64,000 nt of DNA from Devosia sp. (GTDB lineage: Bacteria; Pseudomonadota; Alphaproteobacteria; Rhizobiales; Devosiaceae). The notes under the pieces are model-generated. The model made no database searches and had not been told where the DNA came from. It saw nothing but the letters and a program-made list of their open reading frames with translations. A program made the position numbers and the translations under genes. This document shows positions 17,331 to 25,871 of this stretch, piece by piece. The stretch covers positions 99,117-163,116 of the forward strand of contig NZ_JAQGJM010000037.1 of assembly GCF_028290625.1 (NCBI RefSeq). Direction: 5' to 3'. Within the stretch, counting starts at the first letter, position 1. The number at the start of each line of letters is the position of its first letter.

Positions 17331-18524
17331 TCAATCCAGCCGCACAATTTCGCGTGGGGTGTTGGTGATCCACCTGGCGCCAGTCGCCGTCACCAGCGCC
17401 ATGTCGCCGACGCAGATGTGGCCGAGGCCGGGGATGGTGAAGTTCGGGTGGATTTCGAAGATCATGTTCTCGGCGACGAGCGGCAATTCGCCATCTTTGC
17501 TGCGGTCGCGCTCGGGATTGACCGCCTGCACATAGCTGGGGTCGGAATAGTTGATGCCGAGCGAGTGGCACGACTGAAAGCGGAACGGGTCGGTGGCGCG
17601 GGTATAGGGGCAGAACGCGTCGATATCTGCTTCCAGGGTGTCGACCAGATTCTGCATTGGCGCCCCGGGGACCAGGGTGGCGAGCGCACGGTCCTGCATT
17701 TCCACCATGCGGGCCCAGGCATCCTGCATCACCGGCGAGATGCCGCCACGGATGCCGGTGCGCAGGCATTGGCCGAAATGGCCCTCGTAGTTGGTAGTCG
17801 CGCCGAGCTGAACGCGATCTTTCGGACCGATGGTCTCGTTGAGTTCGAACAGCTCGAAATAGGTGGTCGGCGGCGCTTCGCCGGTCGCGAGCCAAATGCT
17901 CGCCGAGTCGGCACCCAGCTTGCGGCCGGTGAACTCCGCCCCGGTCATCAGGTCGGAGGGCGTCGTGCCGGACTGGCGCGCCAGCTCCATCACCCGCTCG
18001 ATCATTCCAACGGAGATATCGGCGGCGCGCTGGTGCATCGCGACTTCATCGGCGTGCCGGACGAGGCGCAAAGCATCGAGCGCATCGCCGAGGAAGACCT
18101 GATCCTTTACCAGGCCATCGAGCGAGACCTTGAGCGACGCAGGCATGTAGGGCGTACCCGAAACACCGATCTTGCCACCAGCAACCCCGAGTTCGGCGAG
18201 GCCCTCGCCCAGCAGTTTGGCGAGTGGCGCGTTCGGCCCGTAGGCGCGGGCATCGGCGAAAAAGCTGCAACGCTGGTTGAAGACGCGGGTATTGTTGGGG
18301 CCAGCGGAAAGGATGATGCCGCGCCCCTCTTTGGGCAACAGCAGGATCGTGCCTGCCTTGGCGGCCCAGCCCGAGAGATACTGGAGCACGCCACCACCAG
18401 GACGCGGATGCGAGTAGACCATGAGTACGCCGATACCGGCGTCGTCCATGATCTGCCGCGCCGCGGCGATGCGTTCGAGGAGGCGAGCGTCTGAAATACG
18501 ATCGATGGAAGAAAGCAAGGTCAT
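17331..18524 (-). CDS. M24-family creatinase/prolidase-like protein
   Basis: 397 residues. Its ATG shares one base with the stop of the upstream permease (TAATG). The N-terminal creatinase domain (about 1-150) is followed by a pita-bread domain: RTGIRGGISPV, FQSCHSLGINYSDP, MIFEIHPNFTIPG. The His and Glu of the catalytic centre are visible, but I do not see the full two-Asp dinuclear metal set of true aminopeptidases. That is the situation in creatinase, which hydrolyses creatine without metal. Together with two amidohydrolases and an importer, this suggests C-N bond hydrolysis of a guanidino, ureido or peptide-like compound. The reaction is inferred. Confidence 0.8.
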   Translation of the reverse strand: MTLLSSIDRISDARLLERIAAARQIMDDAGIGVLMVYSHPRPGGGVLQYLSGWAAKAGTILLLPKEGRGIILSAGPNNTRVFNQRCSFFADARAYGPNAPLAKLLGEGLAELGVAGGKIGVSGTPYMPASLKVSLDGLVKDQVFLGDALDALRLVRHADEVAMHQRAADISVGMIERVMELARQSGTTPSDLMTGAEFTGRKLGADSASIWLATGEAPPTTYFELFELNETIGPKDRVQLGATTNYEGHFGQCLRTGIRGGISPVMQDAWARMVEMQDRALATLVPGAPMQNLVDTLEADIDAFCPYTRATDPFRFQSCHSLGINYSDPSYVQAVNPERDRSKDGELPLVAENMIFEIHPNFTIPGLGHICVGDMALVTATGARWITNTPREIVRLD

Positions 18525-19417
18525 TAGCGAATTCCTGAACTCATCAGCCCGCGCACGTAATAACGCTGCAGGATGATGGCGATTGCGACGAGGGGAATGG
18601 TGACGACGGTAACGCCGGCAAACAGCGGCCCGTCGAGCGGGAAATTGGGGACGCTTTTGTAGCCGGCGATAGCCACCTGGGCGATCTGCATGCTGGGGTC
18701 CTGGATGATCACCAGCGGCCACAGATAGGCATTCCACGACCAGATGAATTGGATCAGCACTAGCGTTGCCAGCGCCGGCTTTACATTGGGCAACGCGATG
18801 CGCCAGAAAATCTTGAGCGTCGAGGCGCCGTCGACGCGGGCCGCATCGTCCAGCTCCACCGGGATCGACTGGAAGGCCTGCCGCATCAGGTAGATACCGA
18901 AGGGGCTGCAGGCGAAGGGCAGGAACAGCGCCGGATAGGTCGAGACCAGCCCCATGCCCTTCACCACTTCGTAAAGCGGCACGAGGATCACTTCGAGCGG
19001 AATGAAGGCGGTCACCAGCAGCAGTCCGAACAGCACATTGCGCAACGGGAAGCGCAGTCGAGCGAAGGCGTAGCCAGCCAATGTGGAGGTCACCACCGCG
19101 ATAATCACCTGCCCGGCACTGGCGATCACGGTGTTGAGCAGGGCGCGCTGGAAGTTGAGCTGGAAAAACAGCGCGTGGTAGTTTTCCAGCGTCGGAAAGG
19201 GCGGCAAGAACGTCCACCAGGTCAGCGGATAGCGGAACTTGACGATATCTTCCGTCGATTTCAGCGAGGACAGTGCCGACCAGACGATCGGAAAGGCGAA
19301 GAAGAACGCAACCAGCAACAGCCCGATGGCGCCGAACACGGTGCCGCGTCGGATCTGCGTCACTGGCGTGGGCTTGGCGACGATTTTGTCGGCAATGGCG
19401 AGAACTTCGGCGGTCAT
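18524..19417 (-). CDS. CUT1-type ABC importer permease (MalG-like)
   Basis: 297 residues, six membrane helices. The cytoplasmic EAA loop reads DDAARVDGASTLKIFWRIALP, the MalG-type signature that contacts the ATPase. The long first periplasmic loop contains SLKSTEDIVKFRYPLTWW, typical of this family. It follows the MalF-like gene by three bases. It works with the second permease, the Tat-exported binding protein and the ATPase encoded upstream. CUT1 systems usually take up di- or oligosaccharides and polyol phosphates, but the neighbouring hydrolases suggest a nitrogen-containing solute here. Confidence 0.92.
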   Translation of the reverse strand: MTAEVLAIADKIVAKPTPVTQIRRGTVFGAIGLLLVAFFFAFPIVWSALSSLKSTEDIVKFRYPLTWWTFLPPFPTLENYHALFFQLNFQRALLNTVIASAGQVIIAVVTSTLAGYAFARLRFPLRNVLFGLLLVTAFIPLEVILVPLYEVVKGMGLVSTYPALFLPFACSPFGIYLMRQAFQSIPVELDDAARVDGASTLKIFWRIALPNVKPALATLVLIQFIWSWNAYLWPLVIIQDPSMQIAQVAIAGYKSVPNFPLDGPLFAGVTVVTIPLVAIAIILQRYYVRGLMSSGIR

Positions 19418-19420
19418 GGA

Positions 19421-20323
19421 TCAGATCCCCGAGCGGCTGCGCAGGGCGCGAGCCTGGATGACGGTGATGACGACGAGCATGAGCAGCATCATGACGACAC
19501 TGGCTGCCGCCGGTCCGGGCGAATTGAACAGGAAGGCCTGGGCATAGGAGAAATAGGCGATATTCGAGGTCTGCCCGTTCGGCCCGCCGGCGGTGAGGAT
19601 CTGGATCGGCGTGAACAGACGCGCCGCCGCAATCGTGGTCATGAACAGGCCGAGGACCAGGCTGGGCCGCAGCAGCGGTAGCGTGATGCGCCAAAACTTG
19701 TTCCAACGATTGGCGCCATCCATCGAGGCGGCCTCGAACAGATGCGGCGGGATCGCCTGCAGGGCGCCGAGGAAAATCAGCATCGGCAGGCCGATATCCT
19801 TCCAGGCGGTCATGATGACGATGCAGACCACGGCGAGGTGGCCATCGGTGAGGAAAGGCTGTGAGGGCAGGCCAAAGGTCTGGAAAATCACGTCGAGCAG
19901 GCCGCTATTGGGCTGGTAGATGGCATTCCAGATCAGTGCCGCGACCGCCTCGGACGAGGCCAGCGCGCCCAGGATAGCGCCGCGCGCCAGAGCCGTGCCC
20001 GGCATGCGCTTGTCGAGCAGGATCGCCAGGCCCAGGGCGGAGGGGATGATGACGACCATCATCAGCGCCATATAGATCAGCGACACCCAGAATGAGGACT
20101 GGAACGACGGATCGGCGAGCACTGCCTGGTAGTTGCCGAAACCCACCCAGCCATTGGGGCGATGATTGAACGGGTTGAAGGCACGGAAGCTGTTGAGGAT
20201 CGCGACGCCGAGCGGCCAGAACTGGAAGATGCAGAGGCCAAGGGCGGCCGGCAGGATCATCAGCGGGCCGATGGCGAGCTCACCGCGGCGCGTCGGGTTC
20301 ACTGTCCAGCTGGAAAACTTCAT
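19421..20323 (-). CDS. CUT1-type ABC importer permease (MalF-like)
   Basis: 300 residues, six membrane helices, with the EAA loop EAASMDGANRWNKFWRITLP. The N-terminus is cytoplasmic and basic, followed by LMILPAALGLCIFQFWPLG as the first helix. It is separated from the binding-protein gene by a hairpin that probably sets the ratio between abundant binding protein and scarce permease. The MalG-like partner follows three bases downstream. Confidence 0.92.
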   Translation of the reverse strand: MKFSSWTVNPTRRGELAIGPLMILPAALGLCIFQFWPLGVAILNSFRAFNPFNHRPNGWVGFGNYQAVLADPSFQSSFWVSLIYMALMMVVIIPSALGLAILLDKRMPGTALARGAILGALASSEAVAALIWNAIYQPNSGLLDVIFQTFGLPSQPFLTDGHLAVVCIVIMTAWKDIGLPMLIFLGALQAIPPHLFEAASMDGANRWNKFWRITLPLLRPSLVLGLFMTTIAAARLFTPIQILTAGGPNGQTSNIAYFSYAQAFLFNSPGPAAASVVMMLLMLVVITVIQARALRSRSGI

Positions 20324-20384
20324 CGGTGCAGTCCCTGTTCAAGTCGAGTGGCGTTTCGCCACTGGCCCTCATTGGATGAAGTGA

Positions 20385-20415
20385 CGCCCCGCCACCGGTG
20401 CAGAGCGGCGGGGCG
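20385..20415 (-). terminator. Intercistronic hairpin after the binding-protein gene
   Basis: A 9-bp perfect stem (CGCCCCGCC / GGCGGGGCG) with a 13-base loop lies directly after the binding-protein stop (20423) and before the permease start (20323). No T-tract follows, so it is more likely an mRNA-protecting or attenuating structure than a full terminator. Confidence 0.55.
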
Positions 20416-20422
20416 CTGGGGG

Positions 20423-21859
20423 TCACTTGTATTTGGCCAGCAGGCCATCGATCTGGGTAGCGACGTCGTTGAGCCGGGTCTGCGGATCGGTGCCGAGCGC
20501 GATGTCCTTCACGGCCGGATTGATGGCGCTGAAGTAATCGAACCAGCCGACCGACTTGGGCGGGCCGAAAGCATGGTCGGCGACATTGGTGCCGAGGAGC
20601 AGGCGCTGGTCGGAGGCATATTCGGGGATGGCGTCGACCAGGGTCTTGCGAACCGGCATCGAACCCCAGGCGTCGTGGAAGGCGAAGCGATTGGCGTCAT
20701 TGCAGATGAACGCCAGGAGCGCCGCGGTTTCCGCCGGATAGGGCGTGCCCGAATAGATGGTCGGCGAATCGGCAACCGTTGTGGTGTAGGCGATGGTGCC
20801 CTTCGGTGCCGGGGACATGCCGAAGTTGAACGGTTGCCCGGTCTTGAGGAAGCGCTTGACCGTGCCGGTGCCCGAGAAGCTCACCGCCGCAGCGCCACCG
20901 CGGAACTGGTCGGGCACGACACCGGTCGGCGTGTAGCCGTTCTTGAACACCGCCTGGTAATTGGCGAGGCCGGCCGCGGCTTCGGGCGTATTCACGTAGC
21001 CGCTGGCGGTGAAGCCATCTTCGGAGACACCCATGAAGGTGTTGTAGACCGAGGAGTCCTTGGCCGCATTGGGGTCGCCCATCATGCGCACCCAGATGCT
21101 TTCGAGCTGGGTATAGTTGGAGCCCGGCCCGCCATTGCCGTAGCCCGAGGCGGCGAGCGCAAAAGTCTGCGTATCGCCCGCGGCGCGCAGGGCTTTGGTG
21201 ACGTCATCGAAGCACTGCATGTATTCTTCGACGGTCCAGCCGCCGTCGAACTCACCGACTTCCGGTGGCGTCTTGATGCCGAACTTGTCGAAGATGTCGC
21301 GATTGAACGACATGTAGACCGGATTGGTCTCCCACGGCAGGCAGACCAGATTGCCGTCGATGGTGGCGGACTCGCGCAGGGGCGCATAGACGTCGTCGAT
21401 GAAATCGGCGGACAGGAACTGCTGCAGCGGCAGGGTCAACTGGCCCGCCGCATAGGCCGAGGCGAAGTCATTGCGGCCCATCATGATGTCGGGCGCACTG
21501 CCCGAGGTCACATAGACCTGCACTTTGGTGGGCAGGTCGCCATAAGGCACCCGCTCTTCCTGGATGGTGATATTCGGGTAGGCCGCCGAGAAGGCATCGT
21601 ATTGCGCCTGCAGCACGGCATTCACTTCGGGCGGAAATTCCTGGCGCATGATCTTGAGCGTGATCGGGCTGCCCGTCAGTTCGGGGCCGGTATAGCCGCC
21701 GAGGTCGATCTTATACTTGCCGGGATTGCTACCGGGCGTCGCGGCGAAAGCGCGCGATGGTAGCAGGGCGGGCATTGCCAATGCCCCGGCGATACCAACA
21801 AGAACCGAGCGGCGCGACAGCGTCGATTTCAGTCCCGGCAAGTCACGTGATTTGGTCAT
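20423..21859 (-). CDS. Tat-exported family 1 solute-binding protein
   Basis: 478 residues from the ATG at 21859 (after GAGGAC); an in-frame start 60 bases upstream is not supported. The N-terminus carries a twin-arginine signal, LSRRSVLVGIAGALAMPAL, with cleavage after AFA, so the protein is exported folded, as in several CUT1 systems. The mature protein is a family 1 (MalE-type) periplasmic binding protein: EFPPEVNAVLQAQYDAFSA and NRDIFDKFGI are characteristic. It delivers the solute to the two permeases encoded downstream. The ligand is unknown. Confidence 0.9.
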   Translation of the reverse strand: MTKSRDLPGLKSTLSRRSVLVGIAGALAMPALLPSRAFAATPGSNPGKYKIDLGGYTGPELTGSPITLKIMRQEFPPEVNAVLQAQYDAFSAAYPNITIQEERVPYGDLPTKVQVYVTSGSAPDIMMGRNDFASAYAAGQLTLPLQQFLSADFIDDVYAPLRESATIDGNLVCLPWETNPVYMSFNRDIFDKFGIKTPPEVGEFDGGWTVEEYMQCFDDVTKALRAAGDTQTFALAASGYGNGGPGSNYTQLESIWVRMMGDPNAAKDSSVYNTFMGVSEDGFTASGYVNTPEAAAGLANYQAVFKNGYTPTGVVPDQFRGGAAAVSFSGTGTVKRFLKTGQPFNFGMSPAPKGTIAYTTTVADSPTIYSGTPYPAETAALLAFICNDANRFAFHDAWGSMPVRKTLVDAIPEYASDQRLLLGTNVADHAFGPPKSVGWFDYFSAINPAVKDIALGTDPQTRLNDVATQIDGLLAKYK

Positions 21860-21995
21860 GATGTCCTCGGAATTCGGGTTGCGATGAGTCATGCGGACGC
21901 GAGCAAGCGCGACCGGCAAAGCGGTTCAATTCGGTTTGGCGGTGCGGGGCGGCTGCCTTGCGGCCGGGCCGCCCCGTTCAGCGATGCAGGACTAC

Positions 21996-23066
21996 CTATG
22001 GGAGCCGTTGACCGGTCCCGGCATCGAAGCAGTGAACACGCGTCGTATCGGGCGCGAGATGAATGAGATCGCCGCGCACGATGGAGACGCGGTCCTTGAC
22101 GATGGCGGTGACCCGCTGGCCGTCGATGTCGGCAACCACCTGGGTTTCGGCGCCGGTCGGCTCGACCACCACGACCCTGGCGGCAAAGCCGGTGTCGCCG
22201 ACGGTCAGGTGTTCGGGGCGAATGCCGAGATCGACTTCGGTGCCAGGCGCAACGCTGCTCAAGGCGGCGCCGAGCGGCATGGACTGGCCGCCGCCATGCT
22301 CGAAAACGAGGCCTTTATCGCCACCCACCAACCGGCCCCGCAGCAGGTTCATCGACGGCGAGCCGATGAAAGTGCCGACAAAGGCATTTGCCGGATGGTC
22401 ATAAAGCTCCAGCGGCGTGCCGATCTGTTCGACGACGCCAAGGCGCATCACCACGATCCGGTCGGCCATGGTCATGGCTTCGATCTGGTCGTGGGTGACA
22501 TAGATGGTGGTGGTCTTGAGCCGCTCGTGCAGGTCCTTGATTTCGGTACGCATCTGCACGCGCAGCTTGGCATCGAGATTGGAGAGCGGCTCGTCGAACA
22601 GGAACACCTGCGGATTGCGCACGATGGCGCGGCCCATGGCGACACGCTGCTGCTGACCACCCGAAAGCTGGCGCGGGTAGCGATTGAGCAACTGGTCCAG
22701 CCCCAGAATACCAGCGGCGTAAACCACCTGCTTTTCGATATGCGCCTTGAACTCGCCGCGCATTTCCAGCGCAAAGCTCAGATTCTCGCGCACCGTCATA
22801 TGGGGGTAGAGGGCGTAGTTCTGGAACACCATGGCGATGTCCCGGTCCTTGGCGGCGAGGCCATTCACCACCTGCCCGGCAATGTGGATTTCGCCACCGG
22901 TGATATCTTCCAGCCCGGCGATCATCCGTAGCAGGGTGGACTTGCCACAGCCCGAGGGGCCGACAAGGCTGAGGAACTCGCCGTCGACGATGTCGAAATC
23001 GACGCCCTTGAGCACTTCCGCCCCAGCGAAGTTTTTGATTACCTTGCGCATCTGAACGCTGGCCAT
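21996..23066 (-). CDS. ABC importer ATPase (MalK/UgpC-like)
   Basis: 356 residues. Walker A GPSGCGKST, signature QLSGGQQQR, Walker B VFLFDEPLSNLDAKLR and switch VTHDQIEAM are all present. They are followed by the C-terminal OB-fold regulatory domain of the MalK group (about residues 240-356), with LGIRPEHL. It is the first gene of the minus-strand operon that runs through importer, M24 protein, isomerase and amidohydrolases. A 136-base gap separates it from the binding-protein gene. Upstream lie two degenerate TTGTAT half-motifs (about 23105 and 23132) and a full palindrome at 23359. Confidence 0.93.
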   Translation of the reverse strand: MASVQMRKVIKNFAGAEVLKGVDFDIVDGEFLSLVGPSGCGKSTLLRMIAGLEDITGGEIHIAGQVVNGLAAKDRDIAMVFQNYALYPHMTVRENLSFALEMRGEFKAHIEKQVVYAAGILGLDQLLNRYPRQLSGGQQQRVAMGRAIVRNPQVFLFDEPLSNLDAKLRVQMRTEIKDLHERLKTTTIYVTHDQIEAMTMADRIVVMRLGVVEQIGTPLELYDHPANAFVGTFIGSPSMNLLRGRLVGGDKGLVFEHGGGQSMPLGAALSSVAPGTEVDLGIRPEHLTVGDTGFAARVVVVEPTGAETQVVADIDGQRVTAIVKDRVSIVRGDLIHLAPDTTRVHCFDAGTGQRLP

Positions 23067-23402
23067 GCTGTCCCCCGGTCCTCGCTATGAAGGGAGCCTG
23101 CAGCTTTGTATTCGACGTGTCAACAAATCCGATACAAACCATCCACCAGTTGTGTTGCAACTTTGGTGCTGTGACGCCTGGGAACGACCAGGCGGTTAAC
23201 GAGAAATGAGCGTCCGCTGAATGTGAAAATGCCTTGTCCAGGGCGGGGTTGGCCGTAACGGGGCAGGTTCAGGTTCTGTTTCTAGTGACCAGTCAAAAGG
23301 GTACGCGGCAAAAAATGCATTGCAGCCATCCAAATTTTGCATGCCAACAAGATATGTTTTGTATACAAGAATATCTGAACGGCGATACGCCGAGCACCAA
23401 CC
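23067..23402. promoter_or_regulatory. Divergent intergenic region between the importer operon and isomerase gene
   Basis: 336 bases without a gene. It must hold the promoters of the minus-strand importer operon and the plus-strand isomerase. I see the full palindrome at 23359-23368 near the isomerase. I also see two looser matches, TTTGTATTCG near 23105 and CGATACAAAC near 23131, closer to the importer gene. Nothing else is evident. Confidence 0.6.
23359..23368. promoter_or_regulatory. TTGTATACAA palindrome, putative GntR/FCD operator
   Basis: Perfect 10-bp palindrome TTGTATACAA, 35 bases before the isomerase start at 23403. The same sequence or a close variant recurs at 30437, 30649 and 35486, always in a promoter region. 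The form fits operators of FCD-type GntR regulators. Confidence 0.6.
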
Positions 23403-24356
23403 ATGGAGACCGACTTGATCGGCGTATTCAACAATAGCCTGCCCGGCTACGAGACCCTGACCCCCATTGAAATCTTCGACAAGGCCAAGGCGCTCGGCCT
23501 GGGCGGGGTCTTGTTCGGCAATATCCTGTCGGTGCTGCCCACGCTCGATCCGACCGCGCTGACCGAACTGCGGCAGGCGGCCGAGGCCCGCGGCCTCATC
23601 CTCAATGTGGGAGTCGGCACGTTCAATCCCGCTCGGCCAGAGCGCTGCAAGTCGCTGATCGAAGCAGGCGATGGCGACATGGTGAAGGGCCTTGAGAAGG
23701 TGCTGCGCGCCATGCCGGTGCTGGGCGCCAAGACTGTGTTTTTCGTCGTCGGCATGATCGAGGACCGCGACGATCCGGTTATATCCTGGCAGTCCCAGCT
23801 CCAGGGCGTGATCGATGGCGTCAAGGCACTGGCGCCCGCCATTCGCGAGAGTGGCACCCGGCTGCTGATCAAGACGCATGAGGAGATTTCGACCTTCGAA
23901 ATCCTGCGCATTATCGAGGTGGTCGGAGAGGACCTGCTCGGCATCGCCCATGACCCGGTCAACGTCCCCTGCCGCATGGAAGAGGCCGTCGAATGCACGC
24001 GCCGCATCGCCAGGCATGTGGCGCAGGTGCATATCGACGACTGTTATACAACCTTCGACGGCGATCTGATGCGGCGCTACCTGACCCCGCTCGGTACCGG
24101 CGATATCGATTGGACCGAACTGCTCGTTCTGGTGCCGCAGGCCACGCGCTGGATCGAGTTCCATCGCGGTCAATTCGCCATGCCGGTCTTCGACAAGGAC
24201 TGGCTCTCGGCACAGGCCGATGCGACGCTCGATGAATATCGCGCGCTGATCTCGGCGACAGTGAAACATGAACGTGCCAACACGCCAGTGCCCGACCAGA
24301 AAGACGTGTTTGCCCGGCTGGCACCGAGCATTGAATGGCTGAAGGCAAACGCCTGA
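23403..24356 (+). CDS. Sugar phosphate isomerase/epimerase-like TIM-barrel enzyme (paralogue)
   Basis: 317 residues from the ATG at 23403; no strong ribosome site is visible. Same fold as the 16244-17320 product, with matching motifs: LIKTHEEISTFEILRIIE, GIAHDPVN, AQVHIDDCY and WIEFHRGQ. Both proteins also start with a GGV/DGLFF-type strand followed by PTLDP. The gene stands alone on the plus strand, divergent from the importer operon, behind a TTGTATACAA palindrome, and converges with the racemase-like gene with a one-base gap. Having two paralogues under what looks like one regulator suggests consecutive or alternative steps on related substrates. Confidence 0.82.
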   Translation: METDLIGVFNNSLPGYETLTPIEIFDKAKALGLGGVLFGNILSVLPTLDPTALTELRQAAEARGLILNVGVGTFNPARPERCKSLIEAGDGDMVKGLEKVLRAMPVLGAKTVFFVVGMIEDRDDPVISWQSQLQGVIDGVKALAPAIRESGTRLLIKTHEEISTFEILRIIEVVGEDLLGIAHDPVNVPCRMEEAVECTRRIARHVAQVHIDDCYTTFDGDLMRRYLTPLGTGDIDWTELLVLVPQATRWIEFHRGQFAMPVFDKDWLSAQADATLDEYRALISATVKHERANTPVPDQKDVFARLAPSIEWLKANA

Positions 24357-24357
24357 T

Positions 24358-25062
24358 CTAGAGCAGCAGCCTGCCCCATTTTGCGGACAGGCTGCCGCCC
24401 AGACCTAGCGCGGAGAGCGCACCCCAGACGCCGGCGGACACGGAATCGAGGACGGGCAGGTCCAGTTCCGCTTCCAACGTCGTGCAGAGCCCGGCTCCGG
24501 GCAGGTTCGTGCAATAGAACAATATCGCATCCGGCTTCGCCTTCGCGACTTCGCGCGCCATGGCGGTGAGCGTCTCGGGCGCCATGGTCGAATAGCTGAA
24601 ATTGTTGGTCAGCCCGGCCCCGAGATTGGCGACGCAATCATAACCCGCTGCGCTCCAGCCGCGGACGATCTTGTCGTTCACCTCCTGGCGAAACGGCGTG
24701 ACGAAGGCAATGCGCTTGACACCGTTGGCGGAGAGCAGGCCGTCGAGCGCCAACACCGAGGTGACCGCCGGAATGCCAAACTGATCCTCGATGCGCCGGC
24801 ACAGCACCCGGTCGCGATCGAAGCCCAGCTCGCCCCCCTTGCTGCCATTCCAGCAGATCAGATCGACATGTGCATCCGCCAGCAACTGGGCGGCGCCCAG
24901 CATCGAGGGCCAATGATAATCCTCGACCACCGTATCGCTGGGGCCGGCGAACCCGAAGCGCGCGAAATGCGGCGACACAGTCGCAATGTCGCGTGTCATG
25001 GCCAGCGTCACCCGCTCGACAATGATATTGGAGGACGGGGTGATCGTGCCGAAGGATTTCAT
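24358..25062 (-). CDS. Asp/Glu racemase-superfamily protein, single Cys (arylmalonate-decarboxylase-like pattern)
   Basis: 234 residues with the maleate isomerase/arylmalonate decarboxylase start GTITPSSNIIVERVT. Racemases and maleate isomerases need two Cys. Here the second is present (LFYCTNLPG), but the first site, expected as a CTSG-like loop, reads LICWNGSKGGELG with no Cys at the aligned position. A single Cys at the second site is the arrangement of arylmalonate decarboxylase. The gene is the last of a dipeptide-type importer operon, overlapping the ATPase gene by four bases. Decarboxylation or isomerisation of a malonate-like intermediate is a hypothesis only. Confidence 0.78.
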   Translation of the reverse strand: MKSFGTITPSSNIIVERVTLAMTRDIATVSPHFARFGFAGPSDTVVEDYHWPSMLGAAQLLADAHVDLICWNGSKGGELGFDRDRVLCRRIEDQFGIPAVTSVLALDGLLSANGVKRIAFVTPFRQEVNDKIVRGWSAAGYDCVANLGAGLTNNFSYSTMAPETLTAMAREVAKAKPDAILFYCTNLPGAGLCTTLEAELDLPVLDSVSAGVWGALSALGLGGSLSAKWGRLLL

Positions 25063-25871
25063 GTCGCCAATTGCCGTTCTGTCCGCCGGGCCCGGCCGAT
25101 AGCCGGATCGGGGATCGGCACAGCTTCCAGCAATGCCTTGGTATAGGGATGCTGTGGCGCGTCGAACACCTGTTCGCGGCTGCCGTGCTCGACGATCCTG
25201 CCGCGCTCCAGCACAGCAACGGTCGTGCAGAGATGCCGGACCACCGCCAGGTCATGCGCCACGAACAATATGCCGAGGCCGAGTTGCGCCTGCATATCCT
25301 GCAGCAGGTTGATCACCTGCGCTTGCACCGAGACATCGAGCGCCGACACCGGTTCGTCGCAGATCAGCAGTTTGGGGCGGATCACCACGGCCCGCGCGAT
25401 GGCGATGCGTTGGCGCTGGCCGCCCGAGAACGAGCGCGGGTAGCGTGCTAGCGCCTCTTCGCCAAGGCCCACCATGCGCAGCATTTCAACGACACGCGCA
25501 CGCCTGCCAGCTGCCGTGGTTTCGAGCTTGTGGACCAGCAGTCCCTCTCCCACCAGTTCCTCCACCGTCATGCGTGGATTGAGGCTGGCATAGGGGTCCT
25601 GGAACACCAGTTGCACATCACGGCGGAAGCGCAGCGTATCGAAGCGGCTGGCGCGGTGAACATCGATGCCGCTATAGCTCACCCGCCCGCTATCGGGCTG
25701 GGCTAGTCCCAGCGCGCAGCGGATGATGGTCGATTTGCCCGAACCGCTTTCGCCCACCAGCCCGACCGATTGGCCCTCATCGACATTGAGCACGATGTCG
25801 TCGAGCACCATGGTTCGCTGGCCACGGCCCGCGGGGAACGACTTCGAAATATGATCGATCTGCAGCATCAC
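25059..25871 (-). CDS. Dipeptide/oligopeptide-type ABC ATPase (DppF-like)
   Basis: 270 residues with Walker A GESGSGKST, signature SFSGGQRQR, Walker B LLICDEPVSALD and switch LFVAHDLAVV. The sequence AALSR-type D-loop region VSALDVSVQAQVINLLQDMQ (here split from the motif above) is typical of the Opp/Dpp family. Its start and stop both overlap neighbouring genes by four bases, so the operon is tightly coupled. The usual C-terminal Fe-S-binding extension is short here, as is common for the F subunit. The pair of ATPases energises uptake through the two permeases encoded upstream. Confidence 0.92.
   Translation of the reverse strand: MMLQIDHISKSFPAGRGQRTMVLDDIVLNVDEGQSVGLVGESGSGKSTIIRCALGLAQPDSGRVSYSGIDVHRASRFDTLRFRRDVQLVFQDPYASLNPRMTVEELVGEGLLVHKLETTAAGRRARVVEMLRMVGLGEEALARYPRSFSGGQRQRIAIARAVVIRPKLLICDEPVSALDVSVQAQVINLLQDMQAQLGLGILFVAHDLAVVRHLCTTVAVLERGRIVEHGSREQVFDAPQHPYTKALLEAVPIPDPAIGRARRTERQLAT

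Noticed and set aside
17331..19706. One 791-codon minus-strand frame suggesting a fusion with the M24 protein
   Set aside because: The upstream half is an out-of-frame reading of the MalG-like permease; the M24 start at 18524 overlaps the permease stop in the usual TAATG way.
20162..21763. 533-codon plus-strand open frame opposite the Tat-exported binding protein
   Set aside because: Shadow of a well-supported minus-strand gene.
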